From assembly GCF_000485595.1 (NCBI RefSeq), contig NW_014578283.1, positions 24,159 to 47,112 on the forward strand: 22,954 bases of DNA, read 5' to 3'. Position 1 is the stretch's first letter. Every line of letters starts with the position of its first letter. The notes beneath the pieces were generated by a model. It saw only the letters and a program-made list of their open reading frames with translations, was not told the DNA's origin and made no database searches. The position numbers were made by a program, and so were the translations under genes. Shown here in pieces: positions 7,964 through 18,194 of this stretch. The stretch comes from Priapulus caudatus. Lineage: Eukaryota > Priapulida > Priapulimorpha > Priapulimorphida > Priapulidae.

Positions 7964-9780
7964 AATTTCGGCACAGTGATGGCTTTCCTACCATGATGCT
8001 ATACACCGACTATCACGAGCCTAAGTCGAGCCGTTAGATTGTGCGCAATTCTGCATTTCCTCCCTATACCTTAAGTTAAGGAGTGAATGTTCCCCTTCTT
8101 TTACAACTCTTGACCTCTTGACCTTACTGACCCTCACACCACGGCTTCGATAGTACCAACCTCGTTGTTCGATTACCCCTCGCGTACGTCCGCGATATCG
8201 TGCCGTACCGTCGACGGGTTTAGATTCTGTTGCCCAATCCGTTTGAACCAGGACGCACGCTCGTGTACGGACGATCAAGCGAGATTCCTACAAGCTGCAA
8301 TCTGACCTATGTCAGATTGAGAGCTAAATGATGAACATCACACGCTGCCGTACGTCGGTGCATTCTGTATTCGACTTATACGATAGGGTTCAACCTTCCA
8401 GCTCACCGTCAACCTCCCTACGCAGTTCATACCACACAGCACGCACTCCACACAGACGTCAGTCTTCGCGGGCCACATAGCATAGCAGACATGAGAACAA
8501 TCGGGTTTCGTACATCAAAATCGGACACCACCTCGCGAGGGCCACCTGGCTGCTGGCCAGTAACGCACATACAGCGTACGAACTAGCGGCAAGCGTGCAA
8601 CAGCAGCTGGCTAATCTTGGTAACAAGCACGGAACCCGCGTTGATTACGACGTTGGGACATTGCCACAAGGAACATTTTGCGGTTGCCATATCTTCCAAA
8701 ATTGTTCTTTGGAACACGCTTGCTCGCAAAAAGTACGGCAATTCGCGAGGCGGGTCCCTCTTGGAACGGACTAGTTAGTTAAGCCAAGAATTATCAGGCA
8801 GTCACCGCGCAAAATCGGGGAAGGTCCAGCCAGTAAATCAGGGAGCATTTGACTCACGGACTCTCGATTAACTCCGCATCCATGCATTGGGCTGCATACA
8901 CTGGGGATCTGAGGGATGTGCGAGCTGCGACAGCCAGCTCGCACGGACTTGCCCCCTAGACCGGTAAACACTAGTGCGTCGGCGCCATCAGGCAATTTCT
9001 GATGACAAACTTACAGCTGGAAATGCCTGTCGTCATTGTACTTACAATGGCAACCTTCTGAGTGAGGCCGGGCCGACGTTGTCCATACATGACCGACTTA
9101 AGAACGGGGCTATCCCAAAAAGATTACTAGTAAGAGAAAATCGGGACTTTCCACTTCCATGACGTTTATCGAATTGACGAAGTTTAGACCATCGACGACT
9201 TATGCGAGATTTACCTGTGTTAATAATTAAATTATATATATGAGTATATACAACAGGGGGCTGCGACTTACTACTGATCTGACGACTTACTACTTAATCT
9301 CGTTAATGGTACCAATTGTTGCAAGACCAACTGTGCTTCCAAAGGCAACAACATGATGGTGGGATCGACTTATAAGGAGGCTAAAAAAAGATCTTGCTAA
9401 TGACTCTACTATTACACAGGCAAAAGGTAGTGGGGGTGGCGGAAACCTTATACATGAATAGTACCTATACAAGCCGAGTAAAATAGTAGGTACAGGTAAC
9501 ATCGCATAAAGTCGTATACATCACCAAACTCCTAAACCTTAGTTTCGTTTCCGAATTCGCGTAAGTCGACATGCCGAAGTCAAAGTCCCCGATCCTCATA
9601 ATAAATCCATTGGAATAGCACGCGCCTAAGTCCGTCATAGAGCTCGTCATTCTTACGCAGCCGTATTAGTGAGTAAGTCGGCGCTCTCAGACAGGTCCCT
9701 GTAATACAAACAACGGTAATTTCGCCTATCTGGTAAGACTTCCTAATCGCGCTAGTATACGGGGCCGCACAGTATATATA
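7964..9780. mobile_element. Repeat element, copy 2, rich in single-base insertions
   Basis: It aligns from AATTTCG through CCGCACAGTATATATA with 1093-2668, in the same orientation, and is about 240 bp longer. The extra length is largely scattered one-base insertions, with some substitutions. The foldback arms are recognisable at about 9009-9200 and 9510-9739, but the hairpin near 8915-8955 is interrupted. No open frame is conserved between copies, so the element is non-coding as seen. The error pattern resembles raw single-molecule reads. Confidence 0.8.
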
Positions 9781-10640
9781 TACTATATCTAATAATATAT
9801 TGAGTTCGTAATGTATGTATCTATCATATCTAGTGTATCTTCCTATAGTGCGGTCAAACCGCCCAAGCGATCCTGGATGCCAATTTGTCACAGGGCCCGA
9901 TCCTCTTAGTACCCCGGGCTGTGTTCCCGTAGCTAAAAAACCTGTTCAAAACCGTCAACTCGCCGAAAATCCGTGCAAAAACCCCTCCAAAATTCGGCAA
10001 TCTTCCACACGAATGTCAGCAACAGCCCTGACTATTGATTTTCTGGCCCTCACCTCATGATCTCATCAACGCCCTGCCTGGTATGTGAAAACCGATAACA
10101 CGCAAAGTCGAAACTAAACAAGACGCATTAACCACGACCAGTTCAGAGGTACTAACTCACTCTCAGTTTCCGACAGTTTCGGTCAGATGCTACGATCTGA
10201 AATGCATTGTACCATTCTCAAAGCTATGCATTTTCTTGATTCAATACAAAAATTCCTTATTTGCAATGTGCAAGGTGTGCAACGCCGAAGCATTCACTAC
10301 ACCAATATCCAGTGACACCTAAGACCCCATCGCTGGCCTGTACTATCCTGAGTACTATTGTAATCGCAATTTCTTTTTCTTATTCCGGCCGTCACGATCT
10401 CACGAATGGATAGCTGTACGTGGGGCAGCTCTAACACGTTTCCGAGTCACGCCACGATATCTCTTACATATTTGCACCCAGAGAATAAACACGAAAAACA
10501 TTGTTTACTCCAACGAGTCTTTGAAAACGAAAAAGTCCAACCCATTTCGTACATGCTGTATATATAACAATAGCTTTTTGTCATTTACTCCACATTACTG
10601 CTGAGAGGTCTGTGCCCCCCCCGGGATACTGCGGGAACGT
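9781..10640. other. Non-coding intron sequence, nothing recognised
   Basis: The region starts with about 60 bp of TATATA-type sequence adjoining the element end. The rest is mixed-composition DNA with a short open frame (9815-10060, +) that resembles nothing I know and has no conserved motif. Confidence 0.4.
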
Positions 10641-10655
10641 AACCTGGTACTGTGG

Positions 10656-10815
10656 GGTATACCGGAACGTACCCTGCGTACTATCTAATATGCCGACCGT
10701 ACCTCGCCTACTCCACTAACGAGTCTAGGGAGTCGCCTACGCCTACTCCCTAACCCCAACCCAAACCCTAACCCTAACCATATCAAATAGCCACCAGGGT
10801 ACGTTCCGGTATACC
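10656..10815. repeat. Small element: 21-bp perfect inverted repeat around telomere-like DNA
   Basis: 10656-10676 (GGTATACCGGAACG...) is the exact reverse complement of 10795-10815 (...CGTTCCGGTATACC). Between them lie about 118 bp, ending in a degenerate run of CCCTAA and CCCAA units at 10748-10779. It looks like a compact palindromic repeat family member rather than a chromosome end. Confidence 0.8.
10748..10779 (-). repeat. Interstitial telomere-like repeat, (TTAGGG)n on the minus strand
   Basis: CCCTAACCCCAACCCAAACC followed by CTAACCCTAACC contains two perfect CCCTAAC-type units and two degenerate ones. TTAGGG is the usual animal telomere repeat. Unique sequence on both sides excludes a true chromosome end here. 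Confidence 0.7.
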
Positions 10816-11644
10816 TGGGGGACATAGACCCTATGAGCGCATATTACTATTAATATTATGTCTCATGTTCTAAGTTGGGTTGTGCTGTCATATAAATGTC
10901 ATACGTAACAGTTTTTCCCCATGCTTATTATCTTATTAGACCGATTTCTAAATATTGATATTGGGTGCAATGTCATTGTCGATGTTTACCAATGTTCCTA
11001 CTGTGTCCCATTATTAGTATAGTAGTATGAATTAGTAGCACCGATTTTACCCAGCGCAGCGGGTACCCGCAGCTAGTACTACCGTATATATATGTATCAC
11101 TAGAAAGCAGAGACGCAACCGAGAGATCATATTAATTATTCATGTAGATATGAAGCCTGGCGAAATATTAGCTTGACACTCTCCAAGTCATCGAAATACC
11201 GGCTTTGTAGCCGCGTTGAATTGATCTGTAATGGTAACGGGGTGACCCGGGCTGCTTTTTTCAGCAACCTTTGAAAACGTTTGACGTGAGAACGTGGTAC
11301 GATAGTGCCCTGGCTCGAATGATGTTAGGAATATTAAACAACTCGAATTTTTCAGTTGTTCGATCGGGCAACTAGGCAAGAGAATAACTTGTCCGACATA
11401 GACTTTCACTTATCCCAGGCAATTGGACAACCGTTAGTGTCGAGGGCTGTTAGGGATACCTTCTTTCCTTATCCTTGCATCAATATATGAAAATGATGCA
11501 GGTTGAGAAACATGGTCACCTTGCAATCAGAATATCATCAGATTATGATATCATCAGGTTATGATATCATACTGTGAGTAGCAATGAGTTTAAGCTTTTT
11601 CAAATGAACTTGTGTAAATGTTCACCTTTAATAATATTATGCAG
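10816..11644. other. Non-coding end of intron 1
   Basis: No gene is seen. At about 11530-11569, ATCATCAGATTATGAT is followed by a near-identical copy (19-bp period, two units). The stretch ends in the splice acceptor before 11645. Confidence 0.4.
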
Positions 11645-11796
11645 GTATTGGAGAAGCACTAGCAGCAGGTTGCTGGGGTGTTGGTGTGGCACGCTATAGT
11701 AACTACATGCACATCAACAGCCTAGGGGAAGAAAAACATGTGCCAGAGACCGAAATCAGGAGACGCCTAGAACACTCTCGTGATCTACTTCGGAAG
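11645..11796 (+). CDS. Phosphonoacetaldehyde hydrolase, coding exon 2
   Basis: Encodes the rest of codon 204 and residues 205-254. The acceptor ATTATGCAG and donor AAG|GTGTGT are standard. The peptide continues the KVDDTVSG motif of exon 1 with [19 protein letters not shown], the usual helix and strand after the metal-binding motif in phosphonatases. It then gives the family's variable charged linker ([20 protein letters not shown]). It is AT-richer than exon 1. The phase-1 join and unbroken family order make the assignment firm despite the 7.5 kb intron. Confidence 0.93.
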
Positions 11797-11930
11797 GTGT
11801 GTTTTACTGTAGTTATACTGGAAATATGCATATTGGGGATGTTGAGTATGAAAATACTGCCGTACACCGAGACAGATATTCGTATTTTACTGATAGTTCT
11901 GACTTCTTTAAAAAAAATTACTTGTTTCAG
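11797..11930 (+). other. Intron 2 of the phosphonatase gene (134 bp)
   Basis: Runs from GTGTGTTTTA to AATTACTTGTTTCAG, a good polypyrimidine tract and acceptor, between two phase-0 codons. Both local frames that read through it hit stops or lose the family match. Confidence 0.9.
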
Positions 11931-12023
11931 GCTGGCTCACACTATGTAGTTGACAGCATTGCAGATCTACCAGAGGTTGTTGAGAAGATTAATGCTAGGT
12001 TGGCTAATGGAGAAAAGCCATAG
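11931..12023 (+). CDS. Phosphonoacetaldehyde hydrolase, coding exon 3 and stop
   Basis: Encodes residues 255-284 and a TAG stop. The peptide starts [20 protein letters not shown], which matches the conserved C-terminal block of phosphonatases (AG-HY-IDSIADLP type). It ends in [10 protein letters not shown], also the usual end of the family. The full protein of 284 residues is slightly longer than bacterial enzymes (about 265-280), mainly because of an N-terminal extension of roughly a dozen residues. A partner aminotransferase gene is not in this window. Confidence 0.93.
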   Translation, partial: AGSHYVVDSIADLPEVVEKINARLANGEKP

Positions 12024-12309
12024 CGACATGTATAGCTTTTTGGTGACAACTAAGAAAATAACCAAAATATTCTATAAGGGGCTAACGTTTCAAACTACCG
12101 GTGCTGTTTTTACATCATTGATGTTATACATATTATTGATGTTATATCATTGATGTTATGTTATCATGTATCATCAACCCTTATTTCGTTATTAAACAGT
12201 GATAAATTTCTTGTTATTTCTTCAATCAACACTGATCAGACTATGATATAAGTCATTGTACGTATATTGTCACCGTTATATACCATGCAGATTGTAAGAA
12301 GTATGAATG

Positions 12310-12329
12310 TCATTGCATGCATGCAATGA
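12310..12329. repeat. 20-bp perfect palindrome
   Basis: TCATTGCATGCATGCAATGA is self-complementary and lies in the presumed 3' UTR. No function is assigned. Confidence 0.8.
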
Positions 12330-12471
12330 ATTGTGTGCTATGCATGTGTGAGATAATTTTATCACATGGAATGATTACAGAAAATTCATAGTGTCTGTAT
12401 ACACATAATAGATTGAGGTGTTGTGACAAAAATATTTTAAAGATAAATTGAGTGTAAAACAATAATATCAG

Positions 12472-12504
12472 GAGTGAATAAAAATAAATGTGTTTTATTC
12501 ACTC
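12472..12504. terminator. Hairpin carrying polyadenylation signals on both strands
   Basis: GAGTGAATAAAA (12472-12483) pairs exactly with TTTTATTCACTC (12493-12504) around a 9-base loop, ATAAATGTG. Because of the symmetry, AATAAA is present on + and, through TTTATT, on the minus strand. It could end the phosphonatase message and any transcript arriving from the right. Confidence 0.45.
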
Positions 12505-13682
12505 ATTATGTGTAGATGATGTGTGGTCCTATAGAAAATATAAATGATATTTACTTATCCAGATCAGAGAGCATAAAATATAGATGTTGCCCTAGGAAAA
12601 TTACTGTTTGAAAACTTGTTTAAAATAGATACAGCAATAGGAACAATGTAGATAGTAAATAATATAATATAGTATATACTATGATGATCTACCTATGTAA
12701 TATATATGTAGGGTAAATGTCTTTAAATTTTGCATTTGGTTGTAATTAAGCTAGTTTCAGTAATAAGTTGACCTCACTGTTAGGTTCAAGGTCATGTTTC
12801 CAACACCCTTCAAAAACAGAATATATTCATTACAAATATCTTGTATTTTAAAATTCAAAACAAGTGCTTAGTTACAACGTATGAACTACTTGTACCAGTT
12901 TTTTTTTTTAGCGAGGATGATGTAGAGCATTCAGTGAAAGTGATACACTGACATCACACTGAAAGTCTTATGTAACGTTGCATTACATGCTTTATGGACG
13001 TATATTACAGACATATGTAGTTAAAACTTCTTACCATTACAATAAATAATACGGTATTTTTTAATAACACATGCTATTACAATAACAGTGGACTGGTTAT
13101 GTTTTTACATACAATCATGCATTATGATATCCTTGGTTCCTTCCATTTGTTGAACATTTCTCACAGCACCAAATGGATATTTTTGCATGCTTCCACGTGA
13201 GCCTTCCCTTCACAAATTTCCTGTAAATAAGAAATATGGATATTACAACATGTAAAGAATGTTCCATATTTGCATCAGGTTCTGATTATAATATTACATA
13301 CAGGTAACAGACAAGGCTGAACTGAAGGTAATGAATGTTTCTGTGCGTAATGGAAATCATTCAGATTATAAATCATCCATCCAAGCCACCAGTAACTTCA
13401 TAATGCACAAGACATATTTATTTTAAAAAGAAAATGTCTGGTGCATTATAAAGTTGATATTGTTGTATTATCATAATTATCTGTTCTTGTGTCAACAAGT
13501 TATCAGCACTGGCATGTGCTGCCACCTATGGAGGTTGGGAGGAACTAAATAAACATGGCTGGTTTCTGTTAACTCAAGGCTTTCGTCCTACTCATTATTT
13601 GTGTCTAATTAACGCCCACAAGATAAACCTCCTGACTCAACAGATATAGCAATAATATATAGATAGTACATGATATACAGTA
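12505..13682. other. Intergenic AT-rich sequence
   Basis: No gene is seen. It contains a poly-T run (about 12900-12909), scattered AT-rich words and an imperfect 16-bp inverted repeat (13400-13415 with 13434-13449, one mismatch, ATAATGCACAAGACAT type). Confidence 0.4.
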
Positions 13683-14296
13683 TGTAACGCTTATACCAAC
13701 AGCAGCCTTTAACATCAATTCATCCGCTCATCATTTATTTATCATCGACAAACTTTGACGATGACCATAGACGAAAGATTGACTATAATACAGAAGAAAA
13801 TGAACAAAATAAACCCCTGTGGCTATTTCCCTCTTAAACATCATGTCTGTTGACACTTGTCCGCGGTATAATTAATACATCGACTATTTCTATTACGTGA
13901 GTCATTAGTGATACCAGGCATATACATTATATTACATTACTGCATCGTACAATACATAGCGCAACTAGACTAAATATACAGCGAGGTGAATCCAGTCGCG
14001 AGCGCATATATCTGCGCTGCATGACGTATAAAAGTTAAACCTTGTATTAGTAATTACCGTATCGTTGACTCTGGTATTCTTCCGTTACATGCTGAACCGT
14101 ATACACGCCTCTCGACCGCCGTAACTCACAAAGCCTACTGCCTGCGTTGACTGTTTTGCACCCGAAACCACCCAAAACCAAAACCGAAAACCTCCAGCCT
14201 ATCATACGCGAGCCGTACGCCCAAAGACGTGATTCGGGAAGTCATACGTCCATTCGTGAGTTCAATACAGTAATTGTTAACTGGTTGGCCGCTACA
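13683..14296 (-). repeat. 3' LTR of the BEL/Pao element
   Basis: Its low-coordinate end (13683-13787) matches 20652-20756 with about four substitutions in 105 bases, which identifies the LTR ends. In element orientation the LTR would start TGTAGC (14296) and end GTTACA (13683), with the usual TG...CA termini, just after a purine-rich AAGGGGCCGG. The upper boundary rests on that motif only, because the 5' LTR is truncated. Confidence 0.7.
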
Positions 14297-14479
14297 TACC
14301 GGCCCCTTAATTGTGGCCTTATACACAATTATCTTGATACAAAAACGGCCAACATAAACTAAATTGTTCCAACAAAATCAACCGCTATTTCCAACTCTTT
14401 GCAACCATCTAAGTGTTCCTCACGACAGACGAAGTATTCGCTACGACAATCAAAACTCCATTTCTACACAGCTCGCACA

Positions 14480-14612
14480 CTAATCATTAAAGTCTGATTC
14501 CAGAATAAGACAAAGTTTTGCCACAGGACGCGTTAACAGTGTCGAGGCGGTCTTGACCTTTACCACCCTCACAATGCCGTTCTTGTCTTTCATGACATCA
14601 TGGATTCTTCCG
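14480..14612 (-). pseudogene. C-terminal domain of the Pao polyprotein (DUF5641-like)
   Basis: The minus-strand frame reads GRIHDVMKDKNGIVRVVKVK and ends in RPVAKLCLIL plus a short tail and stop. This fits the conserved tail after integrase in BEL/Pao polyproteins. It is joined within about 15 bases to the start of RNase H in a different frame, marking an internal deletion. Confidence 0.75.
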
Positions 14613-15486
14613 AAATCCAAGCGAGTCATTCTCAATGGACCAGTAGACGCCCAGGGCTCATTCACTTGGCAATTCTGTACCCGGACTCCACAGCTTTACC
14701 TCTCTAGCTCGACCATCCTCTGGCACAGATTCTATAACTGCCGGGCTGTTACTGATCCATTTCATTAAACGGAACCCTCCTTTCTTGCACATCATAGTCA
14801 GATCTCGACTGAGCGAAACAGCATCCTCATCTAAGGGAACCGAAGTTAGGCAATCGTCCACATACATGTTCTCCATCACTGTATCTGCGACCAGTTGGTC
14901 GAACTCTTCTCCATTCTCCTTTGCCGTACGCTGAAGGGCATAGTTGCACACACTAGGAGATGACGTCGCCCCGAAGAGCTGTCATTCTGTATGGGACTGG
15001 TTCCTTCTCCATGTCGCCCGTCCCCCACCAGTAAAATCGTAGACAGTCTCTATCACTCTGTGATACCTTCACCTGATGAAACATGGCCTACATGTCTCCA
15101 AGAATTGCTACATTCTCTCCGCGGAACCTCAGGAGAACACCGAGAAGATTATTGGTGAGGTCGGGTCCCTGTAGGAGGTCACTATTCAGTGATACACCTT
15201 GGTACTTGGCTGAACAGTCAAACACTACACGTATCTTCTGCTTTTTCTTGTGGTAGACCCCGTGGTGTGAGATGTACCAGACTTTCCCGTTGTCCGATTC
15301 CTTGGGCGCAAGCTCTGCATAGCCCTTGCTTATTAACCCTTCCATGAACCTCACGTAATCATCCTTAAATTTAGAATCTCTGTTCAGTCTGTTCTGTAGG
15401 TTTCGGAATTGCCGTAACATATATGTAGTATTATCTGGCAATGTAACGTTGCGGTCCCGAAAGGGAAGAGCAATACAGTGGGTGAG
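14606..15486 (-). pseudogene. BEL/Pao reverse transcriptase remnant
   Basis: From right to left the minus strand shows IALPFRD and LPDNTTY (entry to the RT domain), RVVFDCSAKYQG, LLQGPDLTNNLLGVLLRFR, AILGDM with a TAG immediately after it, LFGATSSPSVCNYALQRTA in a shifted frame, and the catalytic YVDD box in the frame 14658-14951. Then KWISNS leads to ALGVYWSIENDSLGFR, the first residues of RNase H. At least two nonsense codons and two frameshifts are present. The catalytic aspartates are still visible, but the frame is dead. Confidence 0.88.
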
Positions 15487-15570
15487 TATGAGTATTAAAG
15501 ATTGTACAGTTTACCACACAAGTTTGGATCTTCTTCATCATTTCTACGTGAACGCGCATTCCTGTTTACA
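15487..15570 (+). repeat. Left 84-bp terminal repeat of the nested element
   Basis: Identical to 18111-18194. It ends in TTTACA and is followed by TTT and then the TGG of the putative primer-binding site (15574-15588). Similarity may extend a few bases to the left (CAGTG), but the boundary is unclear. Confidence 0.8.
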
Positions 15571-15659
15571 TTTTGGTGCTCGTGACAGTCCAAAATCTGG
15601 GTATTCCTTTGTGGACACAACGCAAGTTATACTTCATTATATCGATCTATATACGGGCC

Positions 15660-16017
15660 AGCAACGAAACAGAGGAAGAAGAACGGAGAGCGAGAGAGGG
15701 AGAGAAGGACAGAAAGAGCGGGTTCTGATGATAAGATGGGAGCCATGCAGACTGCGCTAGCGCCGACGACGATGACGATGGCGACGAGGATCGGCTGGAG
15801 ATCGTGGAGAAGAACGCTACAAGATACTACAAACGATTCACGAGCCACGGAGCCACGGAAGATAACTGGAGAAGGAAGAAGAGAAGCTGGAAGAAAGAAG
15901 AACGACGGAGGAAGAGAGGGAGAGACGAACGAAAGAAGGCAATGCCGAGACGCCGGAGCAGACAGAGCAACGGAAGCTGAGAGAAGAAGCTGGAAGAAAG
16001 AAGAGGAAGATATATAA
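15660..16017 (+). other. Polypurine-rich segment of the nested element
   Basis: Two strongly purine-biased stretches (15662-15720 and 15850-16015) are made of GAA, GGA and GAGA words. Frames across them (93 residues on +, 168 on minus) are low-complexity and have no gag-like domain. Such tracts can form triplex DNA. A donor-like GGTAAGTG lies at about 16023. Confidence 0.5.
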
Positions 16018-18110
16018 TGTCGTGGTAAGTGTTGCATTTTTCCTAGTATAGATTTCACTGTGCTAACGCTGTTTACTGTCGCCTGACTGCTAAGTATACG
16101 GACGATATTGCCTGTGCGGACGGTTAGTGCCACAATAGAGTGTTATAGGGTGCATAGGTATAGAGAGCGTTACACGGGCTAGGATAGATAGCCGTGGCAC
16201 GCGTATGATAAAGGGCGAAGAGAGCCCTACGCGAACGTGTCATGCGTCACGTTTAACGCATGTAAACGAGGTTAGCATACGCGGCTAAAGTTATGTCTCT
16301 GTAAAGACAAGTCGCGTATACACGGTCTAAGAGAAGGACTACGGGGATGTTTGTCACAGCATATATACGCTGGGAATCCTCCACATATAACGTGTCAGAG
16401 AGCACGAATATAAATACGCTAGATGTGTAAGCAACCTAAGATACTTTACTGTACTGTAAGATAAGAAGGCACAGTAGATAACCGTATGATATAATATAGT
16501 TACGCACAGGTGTATAGTGTATACTATAGAGGGCTGGCGACGCGGTAATGGCAAGCACAGATGATATTGGTTTGGGAAAGGTGGGACGCTGAATACGGCA
16601 GAGTATATTTAGTTAAGAACACGGCATATATAATGCTACTTACGGAAACGGAAATACTTAAAATAGGTATGTGAATCAACCTTGTGTCGGCATTTATTTC
16701 GTAATTAAAGTGAAAACGTTATTTATAAACGTTAATACTCGAAGGTTTTTCCTGTATACACCATGCAAGCATGCATTATACGTTTTTTTTGTATCCCTCA
16801 TACCTGGTTTAGTTCAAAAGGTGCATGTTATGTTATGTCGATGCGTATAGACTTGCGGAGCGGAATAAAACTTTGAATAAGGTACGCCGACACAGTTGTT
16901 TCACAAGCCTACCTGACATTGTATGTATGTAGAGGTTTATGGTTGTTTTATGAACGCGGTATTTTCTTCATGATATATGCTTCTAACCGTTTTTTTTTGT
17001 GTGGAAAAATTTTGTTGTGAAACTTTGTTTAGAAATTTGTGATCGTTTCTTGAATTTGTGCTAACCAGTGACGGTACGTTTCCACTATATTGTTAGACCG
17101 CTGGACACATTCTTCAATCAGAGTTTGATTATAGGCCAAAAACATTTCATCGAAAATATGAAATCAGTTTTGCGTATTTTTGTTGGCTGTATATGATGTA
17201 TGATGTATGATGTATGATGGATGATATATGATGATTTTGTTGGCCGTATGATGTGTGGAAGTGCTAAGTACCACATCAGTGCCGTGTTTATTAATGCCTG
17301 TGTGCATGGGCCCCTGTGTGCCCTGGGATTATGATGATATAATCCAGTTATAACGTGGTTTCGGTAATGCGTATCGGTATACGCATACGCCACGTACGTT
17401 ACAGCCATAAAAATACGCAAGAGTGAGATTAATTGCAGCGATATCAGAATGTTCATGCCAAATGTGTTGAGTTTCTGATTTCTATTGTGGTAGACTTTTA
17501 TCGTTACTTGTTTTCTACGCTTCATATGTGATCTCTTATTGTATTTTGATTGTTGTTATGTAGGGTGATTATCGGACAAGAAAGACGTTTCTCTCGTTGG
17601 GTTTTTGAGTTAGGACGTATTAGGGTAGTAATATTTTTTTTGGAATTGGTTAGGCTCACGTTAAAGTGTAGAGCAGCGAGGACGCTGAAGCGATGACAGG
17701 GTGTCATCGTTTTGGGGAAAAGGGAGATAATGTAACGTCTATTTTATACGCGTTACATGGATTAGTCGAGTGGAGATAGACTGGTAGTTGTTTTAGCCAT
17801 ATAGTCTAGCTAGACAGAACGTCGCGCATATTGGGCGGCGGCATTGATGTTACAGGGAGTTGGATAAGCGGGTCTAGGTTAGGCAGTTTCTAGGGTGATT
17901 GTGAAATGAGGGGAACGGTTGGAACTGGACAGAACGGGTGACATGTGCGCTCAAGAGGTAGGGAGTTTTGGGCGAATATATAGGGAGAGATGTAATAGGA
18001 GGGGGATGGGAGATTCGGGTTCTGGGCGCGGAGCTGAGCACACACGCGTATGCGCGTGTGGGCGTTCTTTGTCTGTTTGTGCGATTGTCTGATGAGGTGG
18101 CTACACAGTG
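16018..18110 (+). other. Interior of the nested element, no coding domain recognised
   Basis: AT-moderate sequence. It includes a short (TGATGTA)n-type repeat at about 17190-17233 and a G-rich stretch near 17997-18010. The open frame at 17118-17525 (minus) is low complexity, covers the repeat and matches nothing I know. Confidence 0.45.
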
Positions 18111-18194
18111 TATGAGTATTAAAGATTGTACAGTTTACCACACAAGTTTGGATCTTCTTCATCATTTCTACGTGAACGCGCATTCCTGTTTACA
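18111..18194 (+). repeat. Right 84-bp terminal repeat of the nested element
   Basis: Identical to 15487-15570. Immediately right of it the BEL minus-strand coding resumes (frame reading VSESIHREGAHY through to the repeat edge). No classical polypurine tract directly precedes it. Confidence 0.8.

Larger units (their letters stand above)
4109..11644 (+). other. Intron 1 of the phosphonatase gene (7.5 kb)
   Basis: The donor GTTCGT at 4109 and the acceptor TTATGCAG ending at 11644 join codon 204 (Gly) in phase. The intron is mainly repeats: GC-rich satellite around an inverted repeat, possible LTR sequence, a 1.8 kb copy of the foldback element and a telomere-like palindrome. Reading past the donor runs to a stop at 4168-4170 after 19 unrelated residues, which supports splicing. 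Confidence 0.85.
12024..12504 (+). other. Probable 3' UTR and polyadenylation region
   Basis: AT-rich sequence after the stop. Canonical AATAAA signals lie at 12477-12482 and 12483-12488, inside a hairpin. No competing open frame has support. The exact cleavage site cannot be seen from sequence. Confidence 0.5.
15487..18194 (+). mobile_element. Nested non-coding element with 84-bp terminal direct repeats (LARD/TRIM-like)
   Basis: 15487-15570 and 18111-18194 are identical over 84 bases (TATGAGTATTAAAG...CCTGTTTACA). Four bases after the left copy comes TGGTGCTCGTGACAG, which starts like a tRNA primer-binding site, as expected after a 5' LTR. The interior (2.5 kb) has purine-rich sequence and no retrotransposon domain. 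The insertion splits the BEL reverse transcriptase. I infer a non-autonomous LTR element. The very short terminal repeats are unusual, and no clear target-site duplication was found. Confidence 0.65.

Noticed and set aside
10748-10779. True chromosome end
   Set aside because: The repeat is short and degenerate, with gene sequence continuing on the right.
15627-16133. 168-residue minus frame and 93-residue + frame as possible genes
   Set aside because: Both read the polypurine tract and give low-complexity Ser/Pro/Leu or Lys/Arg/Glu peptides.
17118-17525. 135-residue minus frame
   Set aside because: Includes the TGATGTA microsatellite and an AT-rich flank; no recognisable domain.
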